Shown: piece by piece, positions 1-8,635 of the stretch
How the letters are laid out: every line of letters begins with the position of its first letter
How positions within the stretch are numbered: position 1 is the first letter of the stretch
Origin: UBA2040 sp963977135
GTDB taxonomy: Bacteria; Bacteroidota; Bacteroidia; Flavobacteriales_D; Crocinitomicaceae
Direction of reading: 5' to 3'
Length of the DNA: 64,000 nucleotides
NCBI GenBank assembly: GCA_963977135.1
Contig: CAXBNN010000002.1
Coordinates: 372,001 to 436,000, forward strand
The notes under the pieces: generated by a model
Told to the model about the DNA's origin: nothing
The model's database searches: none
What the model saw: the letters and a program-made list of their open reading frames with translations, nothing else
Program-made: the position numbers and the translations under genes

Positions 1-463
1 CACCAAACAAACCAATTTTACCACCTTTTGCGTATGGCTCAATCAAGTCAATTACCTTGATACCTGTAAATAATACCTCTGTCGCTGTAGACAAATCTTC
101 GAATTTCGGCGCTTCACGGTGGATAGACAAACCTCCTTCGTTGCTCACTTCGTTGATACCATCAATTGCTTCTCCAACAACGTTGAACAAACGACCTTTG
201 ATTTTCTCACCGATTGGCATTTTAATTGGATCTCCAGTAGATGTTACTTCCATTCCACGTGTGAAACCATCTGTTGCATCCATAGAGATTGCACGGATAT
301 TGTTTTCACCAATGTGAGATTGAACCTCCAAAATTACTTTCGTTCCATCTTGTTTGTATACAACCAATGCATCGAAAATATTTGGTAATGAAACTCCTTT
401 TTCGAAGCTTACATCGACTACTGGGCCGATTACCTGAGCGATTTTTCCTTTAATAGCTGACAT
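1..463 (-). CDS. atpD: ATP synthase F1 subunit beta (partial, N-terminal part)
   Basis: This is the catalytic beta subunit of the F1 sector of ATP synthase, a peripheral cytoplasmic-face complex. Only the first ~154 residues are in the window; the gene runs off the left edge. Translation from the ATG at 463 begins MSAIKGKIAQVIGPVVDVSF, the canonical beta-subunit N-terminal barrel, and reaches the GIKVIDLIEPYAKGGKIGL segment that directly precedes the P-loop. The Walker A motif itself lies just outside. A Bacteroidota -7 box stands 38 nt upstream. Family identity is certain; completeness of the gene cannot be judged here. Confidence 0.97.
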   Translation of the reverse strand, partial: MSAIKGKIAQVIGPVVDVSFEKGVSLPNIFDALVVYKQDGTKVILEVQSHIGENNIRAISMDATDGFTRGMEVTSTGDPIKMPIGEKIKGRLFNVVGEAIDGINEVSNEGGLSIHREAPKFEDLSTATEVLFTGIKVIDLIEPYAKGGKIGLFG

Positions 464-836
464 GTATTGCCTTATTTAAAATTAAATTCTGAATTTGGGC
501 GCAAAGATAGGTAATTAATTACAAAATCAACAAAATTAAATAGTTGAATATTTTCAGATGTTTTCAACAGTTTGTTAGAATTGCGGATGACGGATTTCTG
601 ATGTCGGATTACCTTCGGTGCTGCTTCGCGGCAGTCGGGTGTGGATTTATTGGATGAATAGTCTGGGGTGGAACGCGGATGACGCAGATTTGGTAGGATC
701 TTCTTTGATTTTTTTTGCCACGACCGCGAAGCAGCAACGCAGTTAATACGCGAATTTGCACGAAAAATTTTGAAAAACTCTGCGTGCCGCGCGATTCCGA
801 TAGTTATCGGAACTTTGTGCGCTCTGTGGTTAGCTC
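464..836. repeat. Intergenic region with dispersed-repeat-like segments
   Basis: This 373-bp gap has no supported gene. Besides the atpD promoter it holds a perfect 12-bp inverted repeat, GCTGCTTCGCGG at 620-631 and its complement at 724-735. It also holds a perfect stem TTCCGATA/TATCGGAA at 795-812 with a 2-bp centre. Stretches such as the GCGGATGACG type around 590-680 resemble the degenerate intergenic repeats common in Flavobacteriales; a similar GATGACGAATGACGG string occurs at 47465-47485. Function is unknown. Confidence 0.55.
502..509 (-). promoter_or_regulatory. -7 promoter box of atpD
   Basis: TATCTTTG on the minus strand exactly matches the Bacteroidota housekeeping sigma -7 consensus TAnnTTTG. 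A TTTG at 531-534 (minus strand) gives a plausible -33 element with a 21-bp spacer. The leader to the atpD ATG would be a little over 30 nt. Confidence 0.7.
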
Positions 837-2051
837 TTAAGCACTCTTCACCTCACTCCTTCTCAAAAACTTGGCCGGTAAATAACTAGCAAGAATCGAA
901 AGAATGGAAACCATAGTGAAAATCATCAGGCCATCGCCGAAAGTAACTTTCATAGGGAATGCCTCTCCAGCAGAATTGGGCATAGTTAAGAAATGACCGT
1001 AAATCTGAGCGAAACAGATGGCGTAGCCTAATATTAATCCTAGGATAATTCCTTTGAAGGAAATCAATAAACCTTCGATGAAGAAGATTCGGAAGACGAA
1101 ACTTTTGTCGGCACCGAGTGCATACAGTGTATGCAAATTGTCTTTCTTTTCAATGTAAAGCATTGTAAGAGCTGCAACTAGTGTGAAAGCCGCTATTATA
1201 AATATAAAAAGCAATATTATAATGACTATAACTTTTTCAGATTGACTTGTCTTATATATTAATTCGTTTTTTTCGTAATTCGTTTTTACGACGAAATTGC
1301 CGCCAATCTTTTCTTGTATTTCTTTTTTTACGGTTTCGTTGTCCAAAGCATTATTGACATCTACGAAAACAACTGTTGATTCACCTTCGTAATCCAGTAA
1401 ATCTTGAGCAACTTGCATTGGAACAACAATGTATTCAGAATTCACTTCGCGATTGAAGTTCATTCTTCCCGAAAGTTTGATCTGCTGTGTGTCAAACGGA
1501 TTTCGGCCCAACTTCATTTTGATGTCGCGTTTCGGGGAATAGATGATTAGTGATTCGTATCCATTCGAAGGGATAAAACCTTCCAATTTATCCAAAAGTG
1601 TTGCTCCAACTAAAGCTAGATCTTCGCCTTCTTCTTTCAGAAAAGGAAAACCATCTACCATGTGATTGTGCATTTGAGTAATCTCGAGGAATTTATCTTC
1701 AACACCTATTAGACTTGCATTTACCCACTTGCTTTCGTGTTTCAGAACCACAACTTCTTCAATTCCTTTGGCAATGGTTTCTACACCATTGACTTTCTGA
1801 ATGGTCGATAAATCAATTTGATTGTCGAAAAAGGTTTTGCCTTTGGCGCTTCGGATAGTAATATCTGGGTCGAAATCGGAATACAGTTTCTCGACCATTT
1901 GCTCAATTCCATTGAACGCGGAAAGTAAAATCACTAAAGCAGCAGTCGTGACAGTGATGCCAACAACAGAAACTCTCGTAATCCAGTGAATGGCATTTTT
2001 CTTCTTTTTGGAAGACAAATACCTTCTCGCTATGTAAAATGGAACTTTGAT
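837..2051 (-). CDS. FtsX/LolC-like ABC transporter permease
   Basis: Inner-membrane permease of the MacB/LolC/FtsX superfamily, likely involved in lipoprotein or envelope-substrate export with a partner ATPase encoded elsewhere. There is one N-terminal membrane segment after the IARRYLSSKKKKNAIHWITRVSVVGI start, a large periplasmic MacB-like domain (about residues 45-260), then three C-terminal segments. The conserved N-terminal sequence KVPFYIARRYL lies upstream of the first TTG (2016-2018). The reading frame is open back to the rbfA stop codon at 2055-2057 and contains no ATG, GTG or TTG upstream of that TTG. The start that best fits the family is ATC at 2049-2051 (404 residues); the TTG would give 393 residues and cut the conserved IARRYL. 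Translation is probably coupled to rbfA. Confidence 0.85.
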   Translation of the reverse strand: MKVPFYIARRYLSSKKKKNAIHWITRVSVVGITVTTAALVILLSAFNGIEQMVEKLYSDFDPDITIRSAKGKTFFDNQIDLSTIQKVNGVETIAKGIEEVVVLKHESKWVNASLIGVEDKFLEITQMHNHMVDGFPFLKEEGEDLALVGATLLDKLEGFIPSNGYESLIIYSPKRDIKMKLGRNPFDTQQIKLSGRMNFNREVNSEYIVVPMQVAQDLLDYEGESTVVFVDVNNALDNETVKKEIQEKIGGNFVVKTNYEKNELIYKTSQSEKVIVIIILLFIFIIAAFTLVAALTMLYIEKKDNLHTLYALGADKSFVFRIFFIEGLLISFKGIILGLILGYAICFAQIYGHFLTMPNSAGEAFPMKVTFGDGLMIFTMVSILSILASYLPAKFLRRSEVKSA

Positions 2052-2054
2052 GCT

Positions 2055-2390
2055 TTACTTTTTTAGCAACTCTTCAATTTCTTGGGCGTAATCCAAAGAA
2101 TCATCGATGAAAAAAGCCAATTGAGGAAGTTTTTTCATGTTCTGCAAACGCTTCCCTACTTCTCCACGAATTTTTCCTTTGTGCAATTCGATGTTCGCAA
2201 TAACTTCTTTTGCTGGCGGCCCGGCAAAAATACTTAGGTAACATCTCGCTAAAGATAAATCGGAAGTAATACGAACTGTCGAAACGCTAACCATTGCGCC
2301 AAGACAAATTTCACTTGCATTGCGTTGAAAAACAGTTGCCAACTCTTGTCGAATACCTGCTTCAATTTTACTTTGTCGTATTGAACTCAT
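2055..2390 (-). CDS. rbfA: 30S ribosome-binding factor A
   Basis: RbfA is a small KH-fold factor for late 30S maturation and cold adaptation. The 111-residue product matches the family in length, with MSSIRQSKIEAGIRQELATV at the start, the VSVSTVRITSDLSLARCYLSIF core and a C-terminal HxGxIRxExGKRL-like segment (about residues 70-83). The ATG at 2390 is 4 nt downstream of an exact -7 box, implying a leaderless or nearly leaderless transcript. It is immediately followed, in the same frame, by the permease gene. Confidence 0.95.
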   Translation of the reverse strand: MSSIRQSKIEAGIRQELATVFQRNASEICLGAMVSVSTVRITSDLSLARCYLSIFAGPPAKEVIANIELHKGKIRGEVGKRLQNMKKLPQLAFFIDDSLDYAQEIEELLKK

Positions 2391-2394
2391 GCTA

Positions 2395-2402
2395 CAAAAG
2401 TA
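2395..2402 (-). promoter_or_regulatory. -7 promoter box of rbfA
   Basis: TACTTTTG (minus strand) matches TAnnTTTG. Only 4 nt separate it from the rbfA ATG, so transcription should begin at or within a few bases of the start codon. No good -33 TTG is seen at the usual distance. Confidence 0.65.
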
Positions 2403-2444
2403 AGAAATGTTCGTCCGTCATCATCCTATAGATTGACAAAATCC

Positions 2445-2452
2445 TATCTTTG
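2445..2452 (+). promoter_or_regulatory. -7 promoter box of the msbA-like gene
   Basis: TATCTTTG matches TAnnTTTG exactly and ends 6 nt before the ATG at 2459. This predicts a leaderless or near-leaderless mRNA and favours that ATG over the in-frame TTG at 2450, which lies inside the box. Confidence 0.7.
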
Positions 2453-2458
2453 TTTCGA

Positions 2459-4303
2459 ATGAAGAATTTTTTAGAGCTTTACCATTATACGTTCAAGTAC
2501 AAACTATTGGCCATTTTGACTATAGTTTTCAACCTATTGTACGTCATTTTCAATCTTTTATCTTTCGCGTTATTTATTCCTTTTCTTCAGTTGATTTTCA
2601 ATCCTGATGAGAAATTAGAACTTAGTGCACAACCAATTTGGGATGGGGGATTTGTTTCTTTTTTCAAATACTGCGTGGATTTGTTCAATTATTCCATGGA
2701 AACTATGGTAGATGCAGACCCTAAAAAAGCGCTTCTTTTTGTTTGTATTTCTGTTTTCATTGCCTTTTTATTGAAGAATTTAAGTCGTTACGGAGCCATT
2801 TGGTATCAATCTCAATTGCGAATGGCAACTGTGCGAGACGCAAGAAATGCCATGTATTCTAAAATATTACGCTTACCTATTTCTTATTATACGGATGAAC
2901 GCAAAGGTGATTTGGTTTCGAGAGTAAACAACGATGCTTCTCAAATTGAAATAGGTGTAATTGCTGTTTTGGAATTAATTTATCGCGAGCCAATTGCTAT
3001 TCTTCTTCATATAGGCTTGCTTGTATATTGGAGTCCGCAATTGACACTTTTATCTTTTGCTTTGTTGCCTATTTCCGCATTTGTTATCTCGCGAATTGGT
3101 AAAAGTTTGAAGAGAACAGCAAAACAGGAAATGGAAGAATTTGGTGCTTTGAATTCCAATTTGGATGAAACATTGGGAGGCATTCGCATCATAAAGGCTT
3201 TTAATGCAGCGAAGCAAATGCGCAGGAATTTTGAAAGAACGAACTTGCGTCACCAACAATTTACAACGAAGAGTTTCCGTAAACGAGATATTTCTTCACC
3301 ACTGAACGAAACACTTGGTGCTGGTGTCATGCTTTGCATTGCTTGGTTTGGAGGAAAAATGATTTTAGACAACTCCGCAAATGGCGGTTTGACTGGAGAA
3401 GAATTCGTTGGGTTTATCATCGTTTTCTCTCAGCTCTTACGGCCAATTCAAGGGGTTGCAAATTCGATTGCTGTCCTTCAAAAAGCATCAATTTCACAGA
3501 ATCGAATCAATGAAATTATAAATAGTGATGAGAAAATTCATGAAGCGGAAAACGCTGTTGGATTAACAGAGTTGATCAAAGGAGTTGAGCTTAAGAACGT
3601 TTCTTTTAAGTACAATGAAACCGAAGTGATCAAAAACGTTTCATTTGAAATTCCTAAGGGGAAGAAAATTGCTCTTGTTGGTGAATCGGGAAGTGGAAAA
3701 TCTACTTTGGCTGATTTGGTTGCCCGTTTTTACGATATTAATACAGGTGAGATTACTTATGATGGAATTCATATCGACCAATTGAAAACGGATGATTTAC
3801 GCAGTCATATTGGAATTGTTTCGCAAGAATCCATTCTATTCAACGACTCTGTTGCTAACAATATCGCCTTCGGCATGGACAATCCAGAACGCGAAGCAGT
3901 TATTCATGCTGCGAAAGTTGCCAATGCACATGAGTTCATATCTCAATTAGAAAATGGCTATGATACCAATATTGGCGAACGTGGCAATAAACTTTCCGGT
4001 GGTCAGAAACAACGAATTAGTATTGCTCGGGCAATTCTTAAAAATCCGAGTTTATTGATTTTAGATGAAGCAACTTCAGCTTTAGATACAGAATCAGAAG
4101 TTTTGGTTCAAGAAGCCTTAGAGCATTTATTACAAGGCAGAACTTCACTTGTAATCGCCCATAGATTAAGTACGATAAAAAATGCAGATTCAATTATTGT
4201 ACTTTCTCAAGGAGAAATTTCTGAGCAGGGAACCCATGAAGAATTAATGAAGAACAAAGGAATTTACTACAAACTTTGCACGATGCAAGGTATTTCTAAT
4301 TAA
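2459..4303 (+). CDS. msbA: ABC exporter, MsbA/lipid flippase type
   Basis: Homodimeric type IV ABC exporter, probably flipping lipid A core or another lipid across the inner membrane. The transmembrane domain spans about residues 10-345 with several hydrophobic segments. The nucleotide-binding domain has Walker A GESGSGKST (408-416), signature LSGGQKQR, Walker B LLILDEATSALD and the switch histidine in VIAHRLST. Length (614 residues) is normal. The ATG at 2459 was chosen because the -7 box covers the upstream TTG. It converges with the M23 peptidase gene, the two 3' ends overlapping by 8 bp. Other lipid or peptide exporters of this family are possible; the symbol is by similarity only. Confidence 0.82.
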   Translation: MKNFLELYHYTFKYKLLAILTIVFNLLYVIFNLLSFALFIPFLQLIFNPDEKLELSAQPIWDGGFVSFFKYCVDLFNYSMETMVDADPKKALLFVCISVFIAFLLKNLSRYGAIWYQSQLRMATVRDARNAMYSKILRLPISYYTDERKGDLVSRVNNDASQIEIGVIAVLELIYREPIAILLHIGLLVYWSPQLTLLSFALLPISAFVISRIGKSLKRTAKQEMEEFGALNSNLDETLGGIRIIKAFNAAKQMRRNFERTNLRHQQFTTKSFRKRDISSPLNETLGAGVMLCIAWFGGKMILDNSANGGLTGEEFVGFIIVFSQLLRPIQGVANSIAVLQKASISQNRINEIINSDEKIHEAENAVGLTELIKGVELKNVSFKYNETEVIKNVSFEIPKGKKIALVGESGSGKSTLADLVARFYDINTGEITYDGIHIDQLKTDDLRSHIGIVSQESILFNDSVANNIAFGMDNPEREAVIHAAKVANAHEFISQLENGYDTNIGERGNKLSGGQKQRISIARAILKNPSLLILDEATSALDTESEVLVQEALEHLLQGRTSLVIAHRLSTIKNADSIIVLSQGEISEQGTHEELMKNKGIYYKLCTMQGISN

Positions 4304-5183
4304 AGCTCATCAATGTTTGCGGGTCGATTGGTTTTTGTTCCAGCCAAAGCTCAAAATGCAAATGAGGTCCAGTAGAATTCTCACCTGTATTTCCTGCTAT
4401 TGCAATTGGGTCACCTAATTGAACCCGCTGGCCTATACTTTTCAAATTAACTTTATTGTGTTTGTATATGGAAAGGTAATCGTTGCCATGATCGATAATG
4501 GTAAAGTAACCGTCACTTTTTGTATATCCTGAATAAATTATTACTCCATCCAAGCAAGCTTTGATCGTCGCATCTTTTTTACAAACAATATCAACTGCGG
4601 GATGTCTATCGGCAGAAAAGCCTTCTGAAATATAGCCTTTTACTGGTGCGTCGAACAAACTGCTGGTTATTGATTCCGATTCTTTCTTTTGAACCGTGCG
4701 CATGTCATCCTTTACTTTTCGAGCCAACTTCCCTTCATCTTTGGTCGTAGCTATTTTGACATCCTTCAAATCAATTGTCTTCATTTCCCTTGGCTTCTTG
4801 TTAAGCGAATCTTGAGAAATTTTACCTAAAAGAACATCTTGAATGTCACGAATAAATCTTTCTTGAGTGCCAATTTCGGATTCCAATTCTTTCACCCGAA
4901 CCATTTGTGCTTCTAGCTTTTGGCGTTCTATGCTTACATCATTATTCGTGAACCAAGATTTCGTTGGACCTAGAAATAAAAATAACGAAAACAAAATAGA
5001 AAAAACCAAAAGTAAAACAACCAATAAAGATATTAATCGAAAGCGGGTGCTATTAAAAGTCCAGTTTGTATCAAAAGTTACTGGATTACCAAAGGATACC
5101 GTAATCTCTTCGGTAATCTTATCGACAAACTTTTTCCAAACGCCCATTTCAAGTATTTCTTTACCCCAAAAATACAGTTTCAT
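4296..5183 (-). CDS. M23 family metallopeptidase (LytM-like)
   Basis: Membrane-anchored peptidoglycan endopeptidase of the lysostaphin/LytM type, acting in the periplasm. One membrane segment (about 50-71) is followed by a coiled-coil-like charged region (83-112), a linker, and a C-terminal M23 domain with the zinc motifs H194-x3-D198 and H274-L-H276. All M23 metal and catalytic histidines seem present, so it is probably enzymatically active rather than an EnvC-like activator. A shorter start at Met13 (MGVWKK) is possible. It ends convergently with msbA, overlapping by 8 bp. Confidence 0.88.
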   Translation of the reverse strand: MKLYFWGKEILEMGVWKKFVDKITEEITVSFGNPVTFDTNWTFNSTRFRLISLLVVLLLVFSILFSLFLFLGPTKSWFTNNDVSIERQKLEAQMVRVKELESEIGTQERFIRDIQDVLLGKISQDSLNKKPREMKTIDLKDVKIATTKDEGKLARKVKDDMRTVQKKESESITSSLFDAPVKGYISEGFSADRHPAVDIVCKKDATIKACLDGVIIYSGYTKSDGYFTIIDHGNDYLSIYKHNKVNLKSIGQRVQLGDPIAIAGNTGENSTGPHLHFELWLEQKPIDPQTLMSFN

Positions 5184-5281
5184 AGCGAAATGGTCATAAG
5201 GATGTTAAAAAAGCTTTATTTTTACTTAAATATGGTCCAATATTAGCTTTACTAATCAACTAATTGGAAATTTATACGTTA

Positions 5282-5289
5282 TAACTTTA
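5282..5289 (+). promoter_or_regulatory. Possible -7 box upstream of the 799-residue surface protein
   Basis: TAACTTTA is one mismatch from TAnnTTTG and ends 10 nt before the TTG start at 5300. A similar TAGCTTTA lies at 5244-5251. Neither is an exact match. Confidence 0.35.
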
Positions 5290-5299
5290 AAGAACCTTT

Positions 5300-7699
5300 T
5301 TGATTAAACCTTTTTTACATATTGCCTTTTTATTGTTTTCTTTTGCCTCTTTCGGGCAATTGGTCACGAATTCGGGTCAATCGCCAGCGCAATTGGTTCA
5401 AAATGTATTATTGGGTCCAGGTGTTACTGTTTCTAATGTTACATTTTCGGGCTCAGCAGGGGCAATTGGCTCATTTACTGCAAATGGAACAAATCTGGGA
5501 ATAAATAGCGGAATTGTTATAACGACTGGAACCGTTGCAAATACAGGTGAAGGGCCACAAGGTCCAAACAATAAACCAAATGCTGGAATTGATAATGGAA
5601 GCCCAGGTAACAATCCTCTTTTTCAACAAGTTATACCAGGAATACAAACATTTAACGCCTCCATTTTAGAATTCGATTTTATACCTTATTCTGACACTGT
5701 CCGTTTTAAATATGTCTTTGGATCAGAGGAATATCCTGAATATGTAGGCCAACCTTTCAATGATATATTCGGTTTCTTTATTTCTGGACCAGGAATTACC
5801 GGTTTACAAAATATTGCAAAAGTTCCTGGTAGCGGTGGAGTTATATCTATCAACAACGTAAACAATGGCCCGACCAATTCTGGTCCTTGTCAGAATTGTA
5901 ACTATTACGTTTACAATGGAACTGGATCAAACGGTCCATACAATTCTTCAACGAATTATATTCAATATGATGCCTTTACGAAAGTAATGGAGGCAGTTTC
6001 TAAAGTTCAGTGTGGCCAGACTTATCATTTACGTATTGCCATTGCCGACGTAGCTGATCCAATATACGATTCTGGAATATTCCTACAAGCAAATAGCCTT
6101 TCTTCCAAAACTCCTGTTGAAGTTACCTATGCCATGTCATTTCAAGCATTTCCAAATGAGCCAAAAGTTATGGCCGAAGGTTGCGTCAGTACAACGGTAA
6201 CTTTGTCTCGTCAAGGAAATATATCTCAAGCATTAACAATACCGTTAACTGCTACTGGCACAGCTATACAGGGTGTCGATTATACGCAGTTGCCAACGTC
6301 AGTAACTTTTGCTCCAAATCAAGCTTCAACCTCTTTTACTTTTTCAGCATTAGGTGATGGACTTGTTGAAGGTTTAGAAACAGTATTATTAAACTTTTTA
6401 TTGACGGATCCTTGCGGAAATCAAACACCATTAATTTTAGATTTGGGCATTCGGGATGTTGACCCTGTTGCATTAAATCTAAATGATACCACTATTTTAT
6501 GTTCAGGTGACGAAGTGACTTTGGTATCTTTCCCATCTGGAGGTGTAGGCCCTTATACCTACAATTGGAGCACTGGCGAAACGATTAACAATATTGTTGT
6601 AAATCCAGTTGCTACCACTAATTATTCACTTACGGTTACAGACAATTGTTTAAACGAATCCGCAACGGCGAATGTTACGGTTACTGTTCCGGTTTATACA
6701 CCAATTGCACTGACCGTTACCCCAGATATTACTGAAATTTGTCCATATTTAAAAGATACACTCAAAGTAACGGCAACTGGAGGAACAGGAGTTTACACCT
6801 ATAAATGGGAAAAAGTTGGCGGTACAAATCTTGGAAATGGTTCAACTTTATATATTCAACCAAATCAGACAACTATTTACCGTGTTATAGTTAAAGATCA
6901 ATGCGATAATATAGATTCTGCCGACGTTACCTATACCATTTTGAGTCCACCGCTTTTGATAACAATGTCGCCAGATATTCAAATCTGTCCAGGTGAAGAT
7001 GCTTATTTGTCCGTAAGTGCAACAGGAGGTTTTGGAGCGTATTATTATGACTGGATTCAAACTGGTGAAACAACGCCAAACATTACTGTTAACCCTTATC
7101 AAACAACTTCTTATACTGTCCATGTTTCAGACGATTGTCAGACATTTTTTGTGCCTGGCACAACTAATGTAAAAGTTGTAAAACCAAACGCTGAATTTCA
7201 AGTCTCTAGCCAGACGGTTATGGAAGGCTTACCCATAACTTTTCAGAATTTGACTATAAACGGTGTTAGCTATATTTGGAATTTCGGGGATGGGCAATAC
7301 TCTACCTTGATACACCCAAACAACACCTATGCCGAAGCTGGATATTATGAAATAATGCTGATTGCAACTGATTCAAATGGATGTATTGATACAACGATAA
7401 ATGGTGTTCAAATATTGGAAGAAACCTATTTATATGTGCCAAATACTTTCACTCCCGATGGTGATCGATTCAACAACGTTTTTCGAGTTGAAGCCATCGG
7501 TATGATTAAATTCAATATTAAAATTTATAATCGTTGGGGTGAAATAATCTTTGAATCGGATGATGATAAGTTTGAATGGGACGGTGCCGTAACGGATACT
7601 AGAAAAGCACAAGACGGTGTTTACACTTATATTTTAACTTATTCAACCAGGTATCAAATCAATGAGACCATAGTTGGTCATGTGAATATTCTTCGTTAG
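5300..7699 (+). CDS. T9SS type B sorted surface protein (choice-of-anchor L, PKD, CHU_C)
   Basis: Large secreted protein, likely exported by Sec and then the type IX system and attached to the cell surface. A signal peptide (about 1-19, ending FASFGQ) starts from TTG. It is followed by a choice-of-anchor L-type domain (about 25-270, with FKYVFGSEEYPEYV and NDIFGFFISGPG), a Calx-beta-like segment (about 290-395), three Ig-like repeats each with a GGxGxYxYxW-type core (about 395-620), and a PKD domain with YIWNFGDGQYST. The C-terminal CHU_C sorting domain contains YVPNTFTPDGD and IYNRWGEIIFES. No enzymatic motif is visible, so an adhesin or structural role is likely. It converges with the SDR gene with only 3 bp between stop codons. 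Confidence 0.88.
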   Translation: MIKPFLHIAFLLFSFASFGQLVTNSGQSPAQLVQNVLLGPGVTVSNVTFSGSAGAIGSFTANGTNLGINSGIVITTGTVANTGEGPQGPNNKPNAGIDNGSPGNNPLFQQVIPGIQTFNASILEFDFIPYSDTVRFKYVFGSEEYPEYVGQPFNDIFGFFISGPGITGLQNIAKVPGSGGVISINNVNNGPTNSGPCQNCNYYVYNGTGSNGPYNSSTNYIQYDAFTKVMEAVSKVQCGQTYHLRIAIADVADPIYDSGIFLQANSLSSKTPVEVTYAMSFQAFPNEPKVMAEGCVSTTVTLSRQGNISQALTIPLTATGTAIQGVDYTQLPTSVTFAPNQASTSFTFSALGDGLVEGLETVLLNFLLTDPCGNQTPLILDLGIRDVDPVALNLNDTTILCSGDEVTLVSFPSGGVGPYTYNWSTGETINNIVVNPVATTNYSLTVTDNCLNESATANVTVTVPVYTPIALTVTPDITEICPYLKDTLKVTATGGTGVYTYKWEKVGGTNLGNGSTLYIQPNQTTIYRVIVKDQCDNIDSADVTYTILSPPLLITMSPDIQICPGEDAYLSVSATGGFGAYYYDWIQTGETTPNITVNPYQTTSYTVHVSDDCQTFFVPGTTNVKVVKPNAEFQVSSQTVMEGLPITFQNLTINGVSYIWNFGDGQYSTLIHPNNTYAEAGYYEIMLIATDSNGCIDTTINGVQILEETYLYVPNTFTPDGDRFNNVFRVEAIGMIKFNIKIYNRWGEIIFESDDDKFEWDGAVTDTRKAQDGVYTYILTYSTRYQINETIVGHVNILR

Positions 7700-7702
7700 G
7701 AT

Positions 7703-8491
7703 TTATAACGACTTTGTTCGTCCTCCATCTACTGGAATATTTATTCCATTTACATAAGAACTCATTGGTGAAGCTAAAAATAAAATCGCTTGAGCAATCT
7801 CTTCCGGTTCAGCAATCCTCTTCATAGGAGACTCTTGTGCCATTGATGAAAAAATCGCTTCAATAGAATCTGCAGTTAAATTTGATTTATTTTCCGCGAT
7901 TGATTTTAGTCGTTCAGTATTCGTTGCGCCTGGCAAAACATTGTTCACAGTAATATTGTATTGACCAAGTTCATTCGCTAGAGTTTTGCTCCAGTTTCCA
8001 ACAGCTCCGCGGATTGTATTGGAAACACCTAACTGAGGTAAAGGCTGTTTCACCGATGTGGAAATAACATTAATTATTTTACCACTTTTATTTTCTTTCA
8101 TATATGGAATTACTGCTTGAACCAAAATATGATTACAAATCAAATGTTGATTGAAAGCTGAAATAAACTCTTCAACTGGCGCGCTTGCAATTGCACCACC
8201 TTTTGGTCCACCAGTATTGTTCACCAAAATATCAGCATGGTTTCCTGCAGAAATCCAATTCTGCATCACCTTTTGAAGACCAGTAGGATTTGAAAAATCA
8301 GCAACTAAATAACTGTGGTTTTGACCTTTTGAATTGTCTAAAGATGCGCAAACATTTTTTAATTTTTCTTCGTTACGCGCCAACAAGACAATCGTCGCTC
8401 CACTTTTTGCTAAAATTTCTGCCGCTGCCTTACCAATTCCTTGAGTACTCCCTGAAACCAAGGCTATTTTATTTTGTAATGAAATTTCCAT
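7703..8491 (-). CDS. SDR family protein with altered active site
   Basis: Short-chain dehydrogenase/reductase fold, 262 residues. The Rossmann cofactor motif SGSTQGIG (13-20), the NNTGG motif (91-95) and the VDGG near the C-terminus are intact, so NAD(P) binding is likely. Aligning WSKTLANEL with the equivalent FabG segment places Ser157 where the catalytic Tyr belongs and Arg161 where the Lys belongs, within SNTIR. A serine remains near 144. It may therefore not be a classical oxidoreductase, or may use another mechanism. It is divergent from the 3-hydroxyanthranilate dioxygenase gene; a link to the kynurenine route is inference from position only. Confidence 0.85.
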   Translation of the reverse strand: MEISLQNKIALVSGSTQGIGKAAAEILAKSGATIVLLARNEEKLKNVCASLDNSKGQNHSYLVADFSNPTGLQKVMQNWISAGNHADILVNNTGGPKGGAIASAPVEEFISAFNQHLICNHILVQAVIPYMKENKSGKIINVISTSVKQPLPQLGVSNTIRGAVGNWSKTLANELGQYNITVNNVLPGATNTERLKSIAENKSNLTADSIEAIFSSMAQESPMKRIAEPEEIAQAILFLASPMSSYVNGINIPVDGGRTKSL

Positions 8492-8611
8492 ATTCTAAAT
8501 TATGCTTTGAAATTACACATTTTTCTTAATTCATATGAACCAATTACAAATGAAATTTTATCGAATGTGTTGAAATTTTAAATTGCCTTTTAGTATCTTA
8601 ATTATTGTTTT

Positions 8612-8619
8612 TACCTTTA
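8612..8619 (+). promoter_or_regulatory. Possible -7 box upstream of the HAAO gene
   Basis: TACCTTTA is a one-mismatch version of TAnnTTTG, ending 16 nt before the ATG at 8636. Confidence 0.4.
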
Positions 8620-8635
8620 ACAAAAATCAAAATAT

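Noticed and set aside
2433..2435. TTG as -33 element for the msbA box
   Set aside because: Only 9 bp from the -7 box; the usual spacer is about 19-23 bp.
5398..5877. Minus-strand open frames opposite the choice-of-anchor L protein
   Set aside because: Shadow frames; Pro-rich products reflect the Gly/Asn-rich sense strand.
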